NCBI RefSeq assembly: GCF_003051105.1
Contig: NZ_QAOO01000001.1
Span: 1 to 64,000 of the forward strand
From: Nitrosomonas nitrosa
Lineage (GTDB): Bacteria; Pseudomonadota; Gammaproteobacteria; Burkholderiales; Nitrosomonadaceae
Direction: 5' to 3'
DNA length: 64,000 nucleotides
Position numbers and translations under genes: made by a program. The first letter of the stretch is position 1. Each line of letters starts with the position of its first letter. This document shows positions 1 to 8,119 of the stretch, one piece after another. Under the pieces are notes generated by a model, which worked only from the letters and a program-made list of their open reading frames with translations, searched no databases and was not told the origin of the DNA.

Positions 1-76
1 GGCAATAATCCCTTTGCGATAAGCCGCTTGCCTGCCAGGCTTCTATATGGTTTTGTTTGTACAGCGCTAACACCAT
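1..76 (-). CDS. IS66 TnpA-like accessory protein, N-terminal part only (partial)
   Basis: An ATG at 76-74 on the minus strand opens a frame that runs off the window edge after 25 codons. AGAGGA lies just upstream at suitable spacing. The visible residues include IEAWQASGLSQRDYC. The pattern W-QASGLSQ-x-x-YC is typical of the short helix-turn-helix accessory protein encoded first in IS66 elements, whose exact role in transposition is unsettled. It lies about 80 bp inside the presumed terminal repeat, which fits. Too little is visible to tell whether the gene is intact. Confidence 0.5.
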   Translation of the reverse strand, partial: MVLALYKQNHIEAWQASGLSQRDYC

Positions 77-155
77 CAATTATCCTCTTGAAATAGGTAT
101 GGGGATAATAATGGACTAGATTATCTATGGTTAGATGGTCGTGCTGAACGCTTAC
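1..155 (-). mobile_element. End of an IS66-like insertion sequence, continuing left of the window
   Basis: Read on the minus strand, a segment beginning GTAAGCGTTCAGCACGAC has its outer end at about 155. IS66-family termini characteristically begin GTAA, and an accessory-type ORF starts about 80 bp inside, as in that family. The sequence left of 155 breaks the reading frame of a membrane-protein gene, which marks the junction. Only one end is in the window, so neither the second inverted repeat nor the target duplication can be checked. The family assignment is by eye. Confidence 0.5.
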
Positions 156-465
156 CCATGATCAGCGAGTTTTTTAAGTCTAGGCGATGAATCAACCAGG
201 AAAGTACTATAACGTAGATGATTGAAAGGCCAAAGTGTATCCATGTTGCAATCAACATAATTTGCCAATTCAGTGTTGCTGGGGGTGGTAAAACCTCCTG
301 TCCAAATATAATTGCTGCCGCAAAACGTGCATCCCGATACAAAATTGAAGGTAAAGCGTCCCAGAATGTCCACCAGAGCAAAAGCTGTACGATGGTCGAA
401 ATTATTCCTGCTACAATCCCTGCATATAGCACAGCTAGCCAGAACTTTGGTAATTGAGTGGGCAT
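121..465 (-). pseudogene. Membrane protein of unknown function, C-terminus lost to an IS insertion
   Basis: 114 codons from ATG 465. At least three hydrophobic segments are visible: about residues 8-30 (FWLAVLYAGIVAG...), a short one near 47-55, and 68-92 (IMLIATWIHFGLSIIYVIVL). I recognise no named family. After LKNSLIMG the frame enters the terminal sequence of the IS66-like element (GTAAGCG...), and the last ten residues (KRSARPSNHR) are encoded by the element, so the natural C-terminus is missing. The likely original was a small multi-pass inner-membrane protein with one or two more helices. The shortened product may still be made. Confidence 0.5.
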
Positions 466-945
466 ATAAAAATTATGAATGTTGAACGCAGTTTAGTTAA
501 AAACTGGCGAGCTCAATATTTGGTAGCGTTGTCAATAAGAGACCTGAAGTAATGGCCCTCCATTTTGCTGTCGTTGCGTCACCGTCAAGCATCAAACCCA
601 TTGTAGTAATAAGCGAGTCGAGCCTTGGTGACATTAAGCGCTCCTTCTGTGCCTCACTCGATGATATTGACTCTCATGTTCACCGTCCGAAACAGTCTTT
701 CTACTCTGTTTGTCGTCTTTCCTTTACTAGACATATGATAGCTGGTCTCGGTTGGTGAGGATGTCAATTTAAGCCCATTATTTCGTAAAGGGATCTGCAA
801 TTGTTAATCCGCAAGCCGCTAGTGTGCGTCAAGTACAGGAGTGTGAATCTACTTCAAATATCTAAAAGAAATTTGTTTAATTTCTTAACTAGAACCCATA
901 ATAAAATAACGAATGTTGCTAAACGAAAAGGTAAGGGTAGCCATT
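466..945. other. Gap of about 480 bp with decayed sequence and one copy of a dispersed repeat
   Basis: No convincing gene. The minus strand has a 45-codon ORF at 634-497 (begins MSPRLDSLITTMGLM) with no family resemblance, which may be a remnant. Positions 767-811 match 5046-5090 at 35 of 45 bases without gaps. The part from about 820 on becomes AT-rich, leading into the next ORF. Confidence 0.4.
767..811 (+). repeat. Dispersed 45-bp repeat, copy A
   Basis: Aligns without gaps to 5046-5090, with 35 of 45 identical. The best conserved core is GGGATCTGC followed, after three variable bases, by TGTTAATCCG. Both copies lie in gene-poor decayed sequence, which suggests remnants of an element end or a small interspersed repeat. 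Confidence 0.4.
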
Positions 946-1332
946 ATGGACTTAGAAGTAGGAAAGTTAGGCGCGCTAAAATTTCTAACAAAACAGTATA
1001 TTGAAAACGTTTGGATATCTACCAGCATACATTTGGTTGCGCTCGGTTGGTTATTTTCTTCTGAGCAAATACACATGCTTATAAAAGAAGAGCTTTTTAT
1101 ACAAATTGGTTTAACGTGTATTTTGCTAGGACTTGAATGCCTTCGTTGGTTTGTAAATAGGCCAATTTATTGTCGTATAAGAGTTCTGGAAATGGAAGTA
1201 GCAAAAAAAATCAATATAGACTTGGCAGATGCCTATACCATCAAACCCTATAGATTTATATGCAATGAGCTCTTGATCTGTTTGCTAACAGTTTTTGCCA
1301 TAATCTTTATATGGCTTTATCCATATTTATAA
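946..1332 (+). CDS. Small AT-rich inner-membrane protein of unknown function
   Basis: 128 aa from ATG 946, preferred over ATG 913 because a purine-rich AAGGTAAGGG lies just upstream of 946. Three hydrophobic segments are visible: about residues 22-40 (WISTSIHLVALGWLF), 48-68 (LFIQIGLTCILLGLECLRWFV) and 108-127 (ICLLTVFAIIFIWLYPYL), with a charged loop LEMEVAKKIN between the second and third. I do not recognise the family. Base composition is markedly more AT-rich than the housekeeping genes of the window and no neighbour is co-directional and close, so it is probably acquired or orphan DNA. Confidence 0.5.
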   Translation: MDLEVGKLGALKFLTKQYIENVWISTSIHLVALGWLFSSEQIHMLIKEELFIQIGLTCILLGLECLRWFVNRPIYCRIRVLEMEVAKKINIDLADAYTIKPYRFICNELLICLLTVFAIIFIWLYPYL

Positions 1333-1954
1333 AACAAATCAGGCACTGCGGTTAGAAACGAAAATGTTACCGAGTTTGAGTTAGTCATAAAGAAAACGTG
1401 ATAAATCTGATGATTATTGGCATGTTTCAAGCATTGGCGAGTATTAAATTAATAAAAACAGGGTAGGTTATAATACCTATTAATCCTACAGTCACTGGTA
1501 ATAGACAGGAATGAGAAGTTTATCTGCGGGTAACGCTTTGTTATATTGAGATTCCGCCAGAATATTTCGATTGGGGTGCAGGGATGAGCGCCGGACTTAT
1601 ATTTTTTACCTACAAAAAGTTCCATGCACCAATTGCGTTAGATACACCTTTGCTAAATCCAGATGATTGGTCTAATAGCTGGCTTCTCAATACGTTGCTG
1701 AGTACCTAATTTTGATAGGTGATGCTGTTATTTCGGAATTTGGTAACATCGCGCGTCCTTTCCCAAAATCCGGTGCAACCGTTTGTAGCTTTGCTTTATC
1801 CATCTCGACCATCGTGTCTTGCATAAAATGGCCAGTTCAGAATCTAATTGCTCAGACTCATTCCATATTGGAAGAGACTAACGCTCCACGTAACACTTAA
1901 AAACATTTAGAATGTCAGCCCTTTTCTTGCAATATTAACCTTAAGGTATACCTA
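1333..1954. other. Gap of about 620 bp, mostly decayed sequence
   Basis: Apart from the ORF remnant at 1515-1709, I see no supported gene. The plus-strand ORF at 1712-1900 has no recognisable motif or ribosome-binding site. The ybiT ribosome-binding site and presumably its promoter lie at the right edge, where AAGGTAT precedes the TTG start. Confidence 0.4.
1515..1709 (+). pseudogene. Possible gene remnant (about 64 open codons, no proper start)
   Basis: The frame is open from just after a TGA at 1512 to TAA at 1707. It contains IEIPPEYFDWGAGMSAG and ALDTPLLNPDDWSN, protein-like compositions with many Pro and aromatic residues. The only ATG in frame is at 1584, leaving 41 residues. A neighbouring frame has ATG 1511 and would join after a one-base shift. 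I recognise no family; a decayed 3' fragment is the simplest reading. Confidence 0.25.
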
Positions 1955-3559
1955 TTGATTACAACAGCCAATGTCACCATGCAATTTGGCGCCAAGCCAC
2001 TCTTTGAAAATGTTTCCGTAAAATTTGGCGGTGGTAATCGCTATGGTTTGATTGGCGCTAATGGTTGCGGCAAGTCAACATTCATGAAGATTCTTGGCAA
2101 GGATCTTGAACCGACTGCTGGTAATGTCGCTGTCGACAGTGGTGAACGGGTGGGAAAGCTGCGTCAGGATCAATTCGCTTTTGAAGATTGTATCGTCATT
2201 GATACTGTAATGATGGGACATGCAGAGTTATGGCACGTCAAACAAGAGCGTGACGCAATTTATGCCAACCCGGATGCCACTGAAGACGATTATCTGCATG
2301 CTGCAGAACTTGAGTCACAATTTGCCGAGCTCGATGGGTATTCTGCTGAAGCGCGCGCCGGGGAGTTGCTTCTTGGAGTGGGCATTCCATCTTCCCAGCA
2401 TCATGGATTGATGAGTGCGATTGCGCCAGGATTCAAGTTACGCATATTATTGGCGCAGGCATTATTTTCCAATCCAGATATCTTATTACTGGATGAACCG
2501 ACCAACAATCTCGATATTAATACGATCCGCTGGCTGGAAGATGTCATCAATACAAGCAAAAATACAATTATCATTATCTCCCATGACCGGCATTTTCTGA
2601 ACAGCGTTTGCACGCATATGGCTGATCTGGATTACGGTGAGCTACGGATCTATCCTGGTAATTATGATGAATATATGATCGCCTCGACCCAGGTTCGCGA
2701 GCGAATGTTAGCAAGTAATGCCAAGAAGAAAACACAGATTGCCGATTTGCAATCTTTTGTCAGTCGTTTCTCTGCGAACGCATCGAAAGCCAGACAGGCA
2801 ACCAGCCGTGCTCGGCAGATTGAGAAAATAAAACTTGAAGATGTAAAGCCATCCAGCCGCCAATATCCTTTTATACAGTTTGAAGTGGATGAGAGGGATA
2901 AGCTTCATCGTCTGGCTGTTTCCATCAAAGAAATCAGCAAAGGTTTCCCCGGCTTGGATAAGCCATTATTTGATCATTTGAGCTTTGACATAGAAGCCGG
3001 CGAGAAAGTCGCCATCATTGGCCCTAATGGAATCGGTAAAACTACGCTCCTACGTTGCCTCGCAGGTGATTTAATACCGGATGCTGGCGAAATAAAATGG
3101 GCCGAGAAGGCGCGTACCAGTTATTATCCACAAGATCATGCGGCTGATTTTGAATATACCATGTCATTGACCGAATGGATGGATCAGTGGCGACAAGGAA
3201 ATGATGATGATCAAACGATACGAGGTACATTGGGTCGATTATTGTTCTCGGGCGATGATATTAAAAAATCTACCTGCGTGATTTCTGGCGGAGAACAAGG
3301 CCGCATGCTCTTTGGCAAGTTGATTCTCCAGAAACCGAATATTATGCTGATGGATGAACCTACCAATCATCTGGATATGGAATCGATCGAATCACTGAAC
3401 AGTGCGCTTGAAAAATTTACTGGCACGTTGATTTTTATTTCTCATGACCGGGAATTCGTTTCTTCACTGGCCACACGAATTCTCGAAATGAGACCGGATG
3501 GTATTAATGACTTCAAAGGTAATTATGAAGATTATCTTAAATCACAAGGAATTGAATAA
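1955..3559 (+). CDS. ybiT: ABC-F family ATPase YbiT
   Basis: 534 aa from a TTG start with AAGGTAT upstream; close to the usual 530 aa. ABC-F proteins lack membrane domains, bind the ribosomal E site and modulate translation. Two nucleotide-binding domains are visible: Walker [10 protein letters not shown] near residue 37 and GPNGIGKTT near 355, Walker [12 protein letters not shown] and [10 protein letters not shown], and an intact second signature ISGGEQGRM. The first domain carries a degenerate signature. Between them is the Arg/Lys-rich linker with [18 protein letters not shown], as in E. coli YbiT. The similarity to YbiT runs end to end, including the closing [12 protein letters not shown]. 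It stands alone, flanked by decayed DNA, and is clearly intact. Confidence 0.93.
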   Translation: MITTANVTMQFGAKPLFENVSVKFGGGNRYGLIGANGCGKSTFMKILGKDLEPTAGNVAVDSGERVGKLRQDQFAFEDCIVIDTVMMGHAELWHVKQERDAIYANPDATEDDYLHAAELESQFAELDGYSAEARAGELLLGVGIPSSQHHGLMSAIAPGFKLRILLAQALFSNPDILLLDEPTNNLDINTIRWLEDVINTSKNTIIIISHDRHFLNSVCTHMADLDYGELRIYPGNYDEYMIASTQVRERMLASNAKKKTQIADLQSFVSRFSANASKARQATSRARQIEKIKLEDVKPSSRQYPFIQFEVDERDKLHRLAVSIKEISKGFPGLDKPLFDHLSFDIEAGEKVAIIGPNGIGKTTLLRCLAGDLIPDAGEIKWAEKARTSYYPQDHAADFEYTMSLTEWMDQWRQGNDDDQTIRGTLGRLLFSGDDIKKSTCVISGGEQGRMLFGKLILQKPNIMLMDEPTNHLDMESIESLNSALEKFTGTLIFISHDREFVSSLATRILEMRPDGINDFKGNYEDYLKSQGIE

Positions 3560-3748
3560 TTGTGCTTGCTGCAATCATCCAGAGCAGTTGAACCATATAA
3601 AGAAACCAGGAAGTGAAGTCGTGTTTAACCGTTATTCGGAACAATTTGCAGATAGCTACGCACACAGCAAAAGATATCGGTACCTTCTTTAGCGCTAAAG
3701 CAGTCTGATATTTTGGATGTATACTCATCGCACATGAAATTTCGGCAC

Positions 3749-4159
3749 TCAGGCACTACCGATGATTTGGAAATTATCAGCCAATTGTGTGCGTAATTCT
3801 GCTTTGTAATGATCTGATGCTGTGATAAAAGCTTCGCAAGCGCTTTTGAAAAGTGAAAAAGTTTTATGATAGCGACCCTACAGAATCTTCTTTTTGAAAA
3901 ACTTCCAATAACGCTCAATTAGGTTCAGGTTGGATGCATACGGCGGCAAAAAACCCCGTTTTATTTTTGAGTCGTTGAGATGATCGCTGATCAGTTGGGA
4001 TCGATAATAAGGAGTATTGTCACAAATAATGTGAATACATGCTGCTGTTGAATGATGTGCTTCGATTTGCTGAAACAATTGGATGGTCGATTGCGCATTT
4101 GATGGTATCAACATAGCATCATCGAATGAAACAGCGTACAGTTCTGGGGTATTGCCTAA
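3749..4159 (-). pseudogene. IS630-type transposase remnant with an internal stop
   Basis: Minus-strand sequence matching the C-terminal third of an IS630/Tc1-type DDE transposase: STIQLFQQIEAHHST, then ICDNTPYYRS with a catalytic Asp, then FLPPYASNLNLIERYWKFFK with the catalytic Glu. A TAG at 3880-3878 follows FFKKKIL. Reading through it restores family-like sequence (GRYHKTFSLFKSACEAF, then KAELRTQLADNFQII) to the natural TGA at 3749. The N-terminal two thirds are absent, as a TAA stands at 4162-4160. So the copy is both truncated and interrupted. Confidence 0.75.
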
Positions 4160-4232
4160 TTAACGCTCATAAAGCTCCGAACACACGAAAGATTATCACC
4201 TTATGCAAACGCAACCTTTTTTCAGGACGCAA
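4160..4232 (+). repeat. 5' region of the LEA14 gene, copy 1 of a direct repeat
   Basis: The stretch GCAAAC...CCTTTTTTCAGGACGCAAA around 4205-4232 recurs with few changes at 4889-4916. Weaker similarity extends upstream (ATTAACGCTCATAAAG against ATTAAGAGCCATAATG). Copy 1 covers the presumed promoter and first codons of the lipoprotein gene. Confidence 0.4.
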
Positions 4233-4763
4233 ATACCCCTTGATGCCGCTCCCGATAATGACTGGCGGATACCAGATGGTGGCATAAAACGCATTGTTTT
4301 GATTCTGTTTCTAGGAATGATTGTTTTAGTAACAGGCTGTGTCCGTCTGGCTGGAATAAAGCAGAATCCAGATATCTCTTTGGCTGGCATCGAACTTGTG
4401 GAACTCGGTCTCCTGGAGCAACGATTCAACCTCAAGCTTCGCATACAGAATCCCAATGACGTAGCACTGCCTATCAATGGCATGACCTTCGAAATTGAAC
4501 TTGATGGAGCGACTTTTGCTAGGGGGTTGTCCGATAAGGTCGTAACTGTGCCACGTTTGGGTGAAATTGTGATGGAAGTAAAAGCGGCAAGTACTCTTGG
4601 AATGGTATGGAAGCAACTTGTTGAATCGCAGAAATCTCGCCGCGACAAAGTTGATTATCGATTATCTGGACGACTTTTCTTGCAGGGATTAGGCAGTGTC
4701 CCCTTTGAACAGAAGGGTAACGTATCTATGCCTAATAGCACTGATGATTTAGAGAAACTTTAA
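4203..4763 (+). CDS. LEA14/WHy-type lipoprotein
   Basis: 186 aa. A hydrophobic stretch (IVLILFLGMIVLVTGC) ends in lipobox LVTGC near residue 41, so the mature protein is probably a lipid-anchored envelope protein. The rest resembles the LEA-14 / water-stress WHy domain: a beta-sandwich with LKLRIQNPNDVALPINGM, the conserved N-P-N segment, and a later ARGLSDK. Such domains are linked to desiccation and stress, but no bacterial role can be assigned. The 25 residues before the signal core are unusually long. They overlap a sequence repeated at about 4886-4917, so the true start may lie further in. It stands alone. Confidence 0.65.
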   Translation: MQTQPFFRTQIPLDAAPDNDWRIPDGGIKRIVLILFLGMIVLVTGCVRLAGIKQNPDISLAGIELVELGLLEQRFNLKLRIQNPNDVALPINGMTFEIELDGATFARGLSDKVVTVPRLGEIVMEVKAASTLGMVWKQLVESQKSRRDKVDYRLSGRLFLQGLGSVPFEQKGNVSMPNSTDDLEKL

Positions 4764-4850
4764 TCTTTCGTCATCTGATTGAGCCAACTTGGCCAAAGCG
4801 AGCGTGCAAGTGTTGTAGTAGGCAGGATGCTGAGAGTGACAAAGGTTTTC

Positions 4851-4917
4851 TCGCATTAAGAGCCATAATGCATAATTATCGTTTTTAAGCAAACATACCC
4901 TTTTTCCAGGACGCAAA
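4851..4917 (+). repeat. Copy 2 of the LEA14 5' direct repeat, in non-coding sequence
   Basis: Second, decayed copy of the sequence that precedes and begins the LEA14-type gene. No ORF continues from it. It may be the scar of a partial tandem duplication of about 690 bp. Confidence 0.35.
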
Positions 4918-5045
4918 ATTTCGTTAGGTAGCGCTAATCAGGGATGGTAATTCCAATTCACTTGCTGAAAGGGATGATGAGCAGTGAGTCTATGTGGTTA
5001 CCGAAGAGGCGCCGCCTCAATGTCATGGGACTAGTGAAATTATCT

Positions 5046-5090
5046 ATTTAAGTTCATTCTCTCTTCAGGGGATCTGCGCCTGTTAATCCG
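5046..5090 (+). repeat. Dispersed 45-bp repeat, copy B
   Basis: Ungapped match of 35 of 45 bases to 767-811 in the same orientation; the core GGGATCTGC and the end TGTTAATCCG are identical. Confidence 0.4.
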
Positions 5091-5965
5091 ACGGTCCCAG
5101 GTTATTAATTTAATTACATGTCCGTAGGGGGTGTGCCGCAGCAAGATCAAGAATCCAAACAAAACTGAGGTATGTTGTCAATAAAGAGTTCATTTAATTA
5201 CTGGGGTCTAGCTAGGCGGGACCGTGCGGTTACAAAAATGTCTGGGTATCTGTTAAGTTAGGATTTAGCTCAGATATTTACTTTTCCAAATATGCTGAGG
5301 ATATCCAGGTTAGTCTGTGAGATCGCTTTCAATGGAACGATCGCAAATCCGAATGTATTTCAGTTTTAACGATCACCCTATTGTGCATCTTTCCGCGCCG
5401 GTCGGTTTGATTTCACACTCGTTTCTGTCCATATTGCTGACGGATCACATCATGAAACAGTTGGAGTCAATCTCAAATTGAAGCAAATGAAAATAGCCCA
5501 AATAAAAAGCTTATTTGCCATTCATGGGGAACAAGATTTCGTACAAAGTAGGGGGGTATTGTTGGAATAACGTTAAAAAGTTCGGAGGATATGCGTATTG
5601 ACTTGATTGTCAGAAAAATGACCGTTTTAGTGCTAATGCTTCAGCAGTTCAATGATTCGCCCCGGATTTGAACTGAATTTTTCCTGTTGCGTGAAAAACG
5701 AAGAGAGCCTTTTGCCAGAGTGAATTGATACGAAGCTGAATTGCGCGCAAAGAGGATAATAATGCAGCAGTCATTTTCCGTGGTTGATTTTATCTCATAA
5801 AATCATGACATGGTAAATTCGCCTATTTCTTAACTTTAACAACCGAGTAATTATCGGATAATGATCATGGTGCTATGTGACGGATAGGGAAATTGCTCAC
5901 ATATTGTATGATAAACAAGGTTATAGCGTAGTTTGTTGTTTCCTATTTTTGGAGAGACGCTTTTG

Positions 5966-6544
5966 ATGCATAAACTTCTGCTCGTTGATTTTGAAAACGT
6001 TCAACAAATTGATTTTACGCACTTGAGCGACAACACGGACGTGATTATTTTCGTGGGCGCCAATCAAAAGGCGGTTCCGCTGGAGTTGGTTGCCTCTGCG
6101 CAGAAGCTGGGTTCGCGTATCGAATGGCAGAAAATAGAGGGCAACGGTAACAACGCGCTTGATTTTCATATTGCTTATCACCTCGGCCGCGTTGCAGAGC
6201 GCTCACCACAAATTCATTGCATCGTTCTGTCGAAAGACAAGGGATTTGACCCATTATTGCGTTATTTGAACAAAATCGGGTTGAAAGTCAAAAGGATCAA
6301 CAGCCTGCTCGAGCTTGATCCGAAATCTGTATCGATAGACGACCCCAATTACAAGCGGGTGATCGATGTATTAGGCAAATCCGACAAGAAAAACCGCCCA
6401 AGAAAGCTCAAGACGCTATCGCAGTATATCGCATCGATTTTTCAGAAAAATATTGCGCAGAAAGAGATCGATCACATCATCGATATGCTGTTTGCCAACA
6501 AATTGATCACTGAGACCAACAACACGCTTTCTTACGGTTTTTAG
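5966..6544 (+). CDS. PIN/NYN-like nuclease-fold protein
   Basis: 192 aa from ATG 5966; GGAGAGA at 5951-5957 supports this start. The N-terminal half has the acid pattern of PIN/NYN-type RNases: LLLVDFENVQ near residue 4 (first Asp and Glu), then GNNALDFHIAYHLG near 60 with an Asp, then IVLSKDKGFDPLL near 85 with the S-x-D-x-G-F-D motif typical of NYN proteins. Residues 140-192 are basic and helical (SDKKNRPRKLKTLSQYIAS) and resemble a small winged-helix RNA-binding tail. A single-strand RNase role is an inference from the fold. It is alone, with decayed DNA upstream and an unrelated membrane protein downstream. Confidence 0.65.
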   Translation: MHKLLLVDFENVQQIDFTHLSDNTDVIIFVGANQKAVPLELVASAQKLGSRIEWQKIEGNGNNALDFHIAYHLGRVAERSPQIHCIVLSKDKGFDPLLRYLNKIGLKVKRINSLLELDPKSVSIDDPNYKRVIDVLGKSDKKNRPRKLKTLSQYIASIFQKNIAQKEIDHIIDMLFANKLITETNNTLSYGF

Positions 6545-6687
6545 AATTGTATTGATTGTAAATATCCAGGTAAAGAAACAGGAGATGCACTGTCTGGCTC
6601 GACAATAAACGGCCTCCCTTTAGGCGAAAAAATCAAGAAGTGCTCACGGTTGCCGTTGTTACGCTTTTATATTATGGGAAGTGGATC

Positions 6688-7044
6688 ATGGATAGGTCAA
6701 CAACGCGATGTGCTTATGCCCTAGCGATGTCAGGCGGAGCCTGCTTATGGCTGGCTACGGCTATGATGAGCGGAAGAACCGAAGCTTGGGATGCGTCTTC
6801 CTATTGGACGGTTGCCTATCCACTGGCAATTATATGGTCAGGGTGGCTTGGTTATCGCTTCCCTGAGAGATCTTGGCGTTGGGGGGTGGCAGTGATGTTC
6901 GCACAAGCGGGTGTTTTGATGGTATCGAGTTCAAGCTACGGTTTGTTGCCGCTAGGTCTGATTTTGTTTGGTGTTCTTGCGTTGCCAACGATTGGGCTTG
7001 CCAATGTGATGGCTAAACTCCGCTTACGTCATGACGTGCAGTGA
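6688..7044 (+). CDS. Small four-helix membrane protein, unknown function
   Basis: 118 aa from ATG 6688 with GGGAAGTGG upstream; an earlier GTG/TTG in frame would add a poorly supported leader. Four hydrophobic segments: about residues 8-27 (CAYALAMSGGACLWLATAMM), 40-58 (WTVAYPLAIIWSGWLGY), 65-85 (WGVAVMFAQAGVLMVSS) and 88-108 (GLLPLGLILFGVLALPTIGLA). The C-terminus is short and basic. I do not recognise the family. The next gene, a lipoprotein, starts about 95 nt downstream in the same direction, so the two may be co-transcribed. Confidence 0.55.
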   Translation: MDRSTTRCAYALAMSGGACLWLATAMMSGRTEAWDASSYWTVAYPLAIIWSGWLGYRFPERSWRWGVAVMFAQAGVLMVSSSSYGLLPLGLILFGVLALPTIGLANVMAKLRLRHDVQ

Positions 7045-7140
7045 GGACGCAAAGCTCTCAACGTGGCGCCTCGTCTCAGACAACCTCTTAGTGCCTGTAA
7101 AAGCCCTCCCTCCAGCTATCCAACTCAATTGAGGGTAATC

Positions 7141-7524
7141 ATGCGCAAATTTATTTTGATGCCGCTCTTACTGCTGGCGGGGTGTTTCACCGACGCCGCA
7201 ACGCGTATCGCCTACGATATCGAGGCGGGGGCTCAACGAATTGCTCAGGTAGATGGGGCACGGCTCTCTCTTGCACACCGCACACCGTCAAGATCGGGCG
7301 AGTGTGAGGGTAACTATACCGTGCAATTGGATCAGGTGGGTGCGATTATCATCTGGTGTAGGGATAAGCAGGATAGGCAGGTCGTATCTAGCCACAGCAC
7401 AAGTTACCATCGGCGCTTTGTAGATACGCTACGCACGTTCATTCTGGAAAAGAAGGCGGGTGAGACGTTGTTCATAGAACTCGAAAGACGTGACGGCCGT
7501 ACGCTCATTACTGAAGCGAAGTAG
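7141..7524 (+). CDS. Small lipoprotein, unknown function
   Basis: 127 aa from ATG 7141. The N-terminus is a clear lipoprotein signal (MRKFILMPLLLLAGC, lipobox LLAGC, Cys near 15), so upstream in-frame codons from 7063 are excluded. The mature part is polar, has two further Cys (GECEGNY and IIWCRDK) that could pair, and ends basic. No family is recognised. No close homologue of a known assembly lipoprotein is evident. It probably shares a transcript with the membrane protein upstream; a gap of 250 nt separates it from flhD. Confidence 0.6.
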   Translation: MRKFILMPLLLLAGCFTDAATRIAYDIEAGAQRIAQVDGARLSLAHRTPSRSGECEGNYTVQLDQVGAIIIWCRDKQDRQVVSSHSTSYHRRFVDTLRTFILEKKAGETLFIELERRDGRTLITEAK

Positions 7525-7774
7525 TTTTTCCCTATTCCGATGGTGGCTGCGTGAAGTGGAATTACTCGATGATAATATACTGTTCAGTGCCTCAGATCTA
7601 AACCAAGCGCTTAACGAAGCACTTTTCCTTTGTAAGAAAACGCCTACAAATTTGCTGTCAAAATCCTGACATTGCATTTGGCGGATGCGCCATTTACTTG
7701 TCAAGCGCCAAGATCGAGAATGTACCCATACAGACTCGATCCCAACCTTTAATCGTTTGACAAGGAGCGCTGAA

Positions 7775-8092
7775 ATGGAAACAAACCAGATTCTAGATGA
7801 AATCAGAGAAATCAACCTTGGCTACATGTTGCTAGCGCAACAGTTGCTACGGGAAGATAAAGCAACCGCAATGTACCGCCTGGGTATTGGCGAAGATTTG
7901 GCCAATATTGTAGAAAACTTGACCTCCAGCCAGTTGTTGAAAATGGCGGCCTCCAATATGCTGTTATGCCGTTTCCGATTTGACGATCAGCTGATTGCCG
8001 AGATTCTGTCGAGTCATCACCGTGATCGCGCGTTGGCGCAATCTCACGCCACGATATTGATGGCTGGATTGCCCGCAGAAGCGGTTGCTTGA
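7775..8092 (+). CDS. flhD: Flagellar master regulator subunit FlhD
   Basis: 105 aa from ATG 7775 (AAGGAG at 7762-7767), family length. FlhD joins FlhC in a heterohexamer that activates class II flagellar promoters with sigma-70. The hallmark N-terminus is visible (ILDEIREINLGYMLLAQQLL), as is RLGIGEDLANIVENL. The segment SNMLLCRFRFDD carries the conserved Cys that forms the FlhD dimer disulphide in E. coli. flhC follows after 27 nt with its own ribosome-binding site. About 250 nt of upstream non-coding DNA leaves room for the promoter. No other flagellar gene is in the window. Confidence 0.95.
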   Translation: METNQILDEIREINLGYMLLAQQLLREDKATAMYRLGIGEDLANIVENLTSSQLLKMAASNMLLCRFRFDDQLIAEILSSHHRDRALAQSHATILMAGLPAEAVA

Positions 8093-8119
8093 TTTGAGAT
8101 GGCGTAAAAGGAGAAGAAC

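Larger units (their letters stand above)
4764..5965. other. 1.2-kb gene-free stretch
   Basis: No ORF with credible coding character on either strand. It contains copy 2 of the LEA14 5' repeat (4851-4917) and copy B of the dispersed 45-bp repeat (5046-5090). On the minus strand there is an open stretch of about 45 codons ending at about 5630 (contains GKRLSSFFTQQEKF) without a start or a recognised family. I read it as eroded accessory DNA. The ribosome-binding site for the next gene (GGAGAGA, 5951) is at its right edge. Confidence 0.45.

Noticed and set aside
552-758. 68-aa plus-strand ORF
   Set aside because: No family, no ribosome-binding site, and it lies in decayed DNA; the minus-strand frame is slightly more protein-like but also unsupported.
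1712-1900. 62-aa plus-strand ORF
   Set aside because: No motif and no ribosome-binding site; surrounding DNA is decayed.
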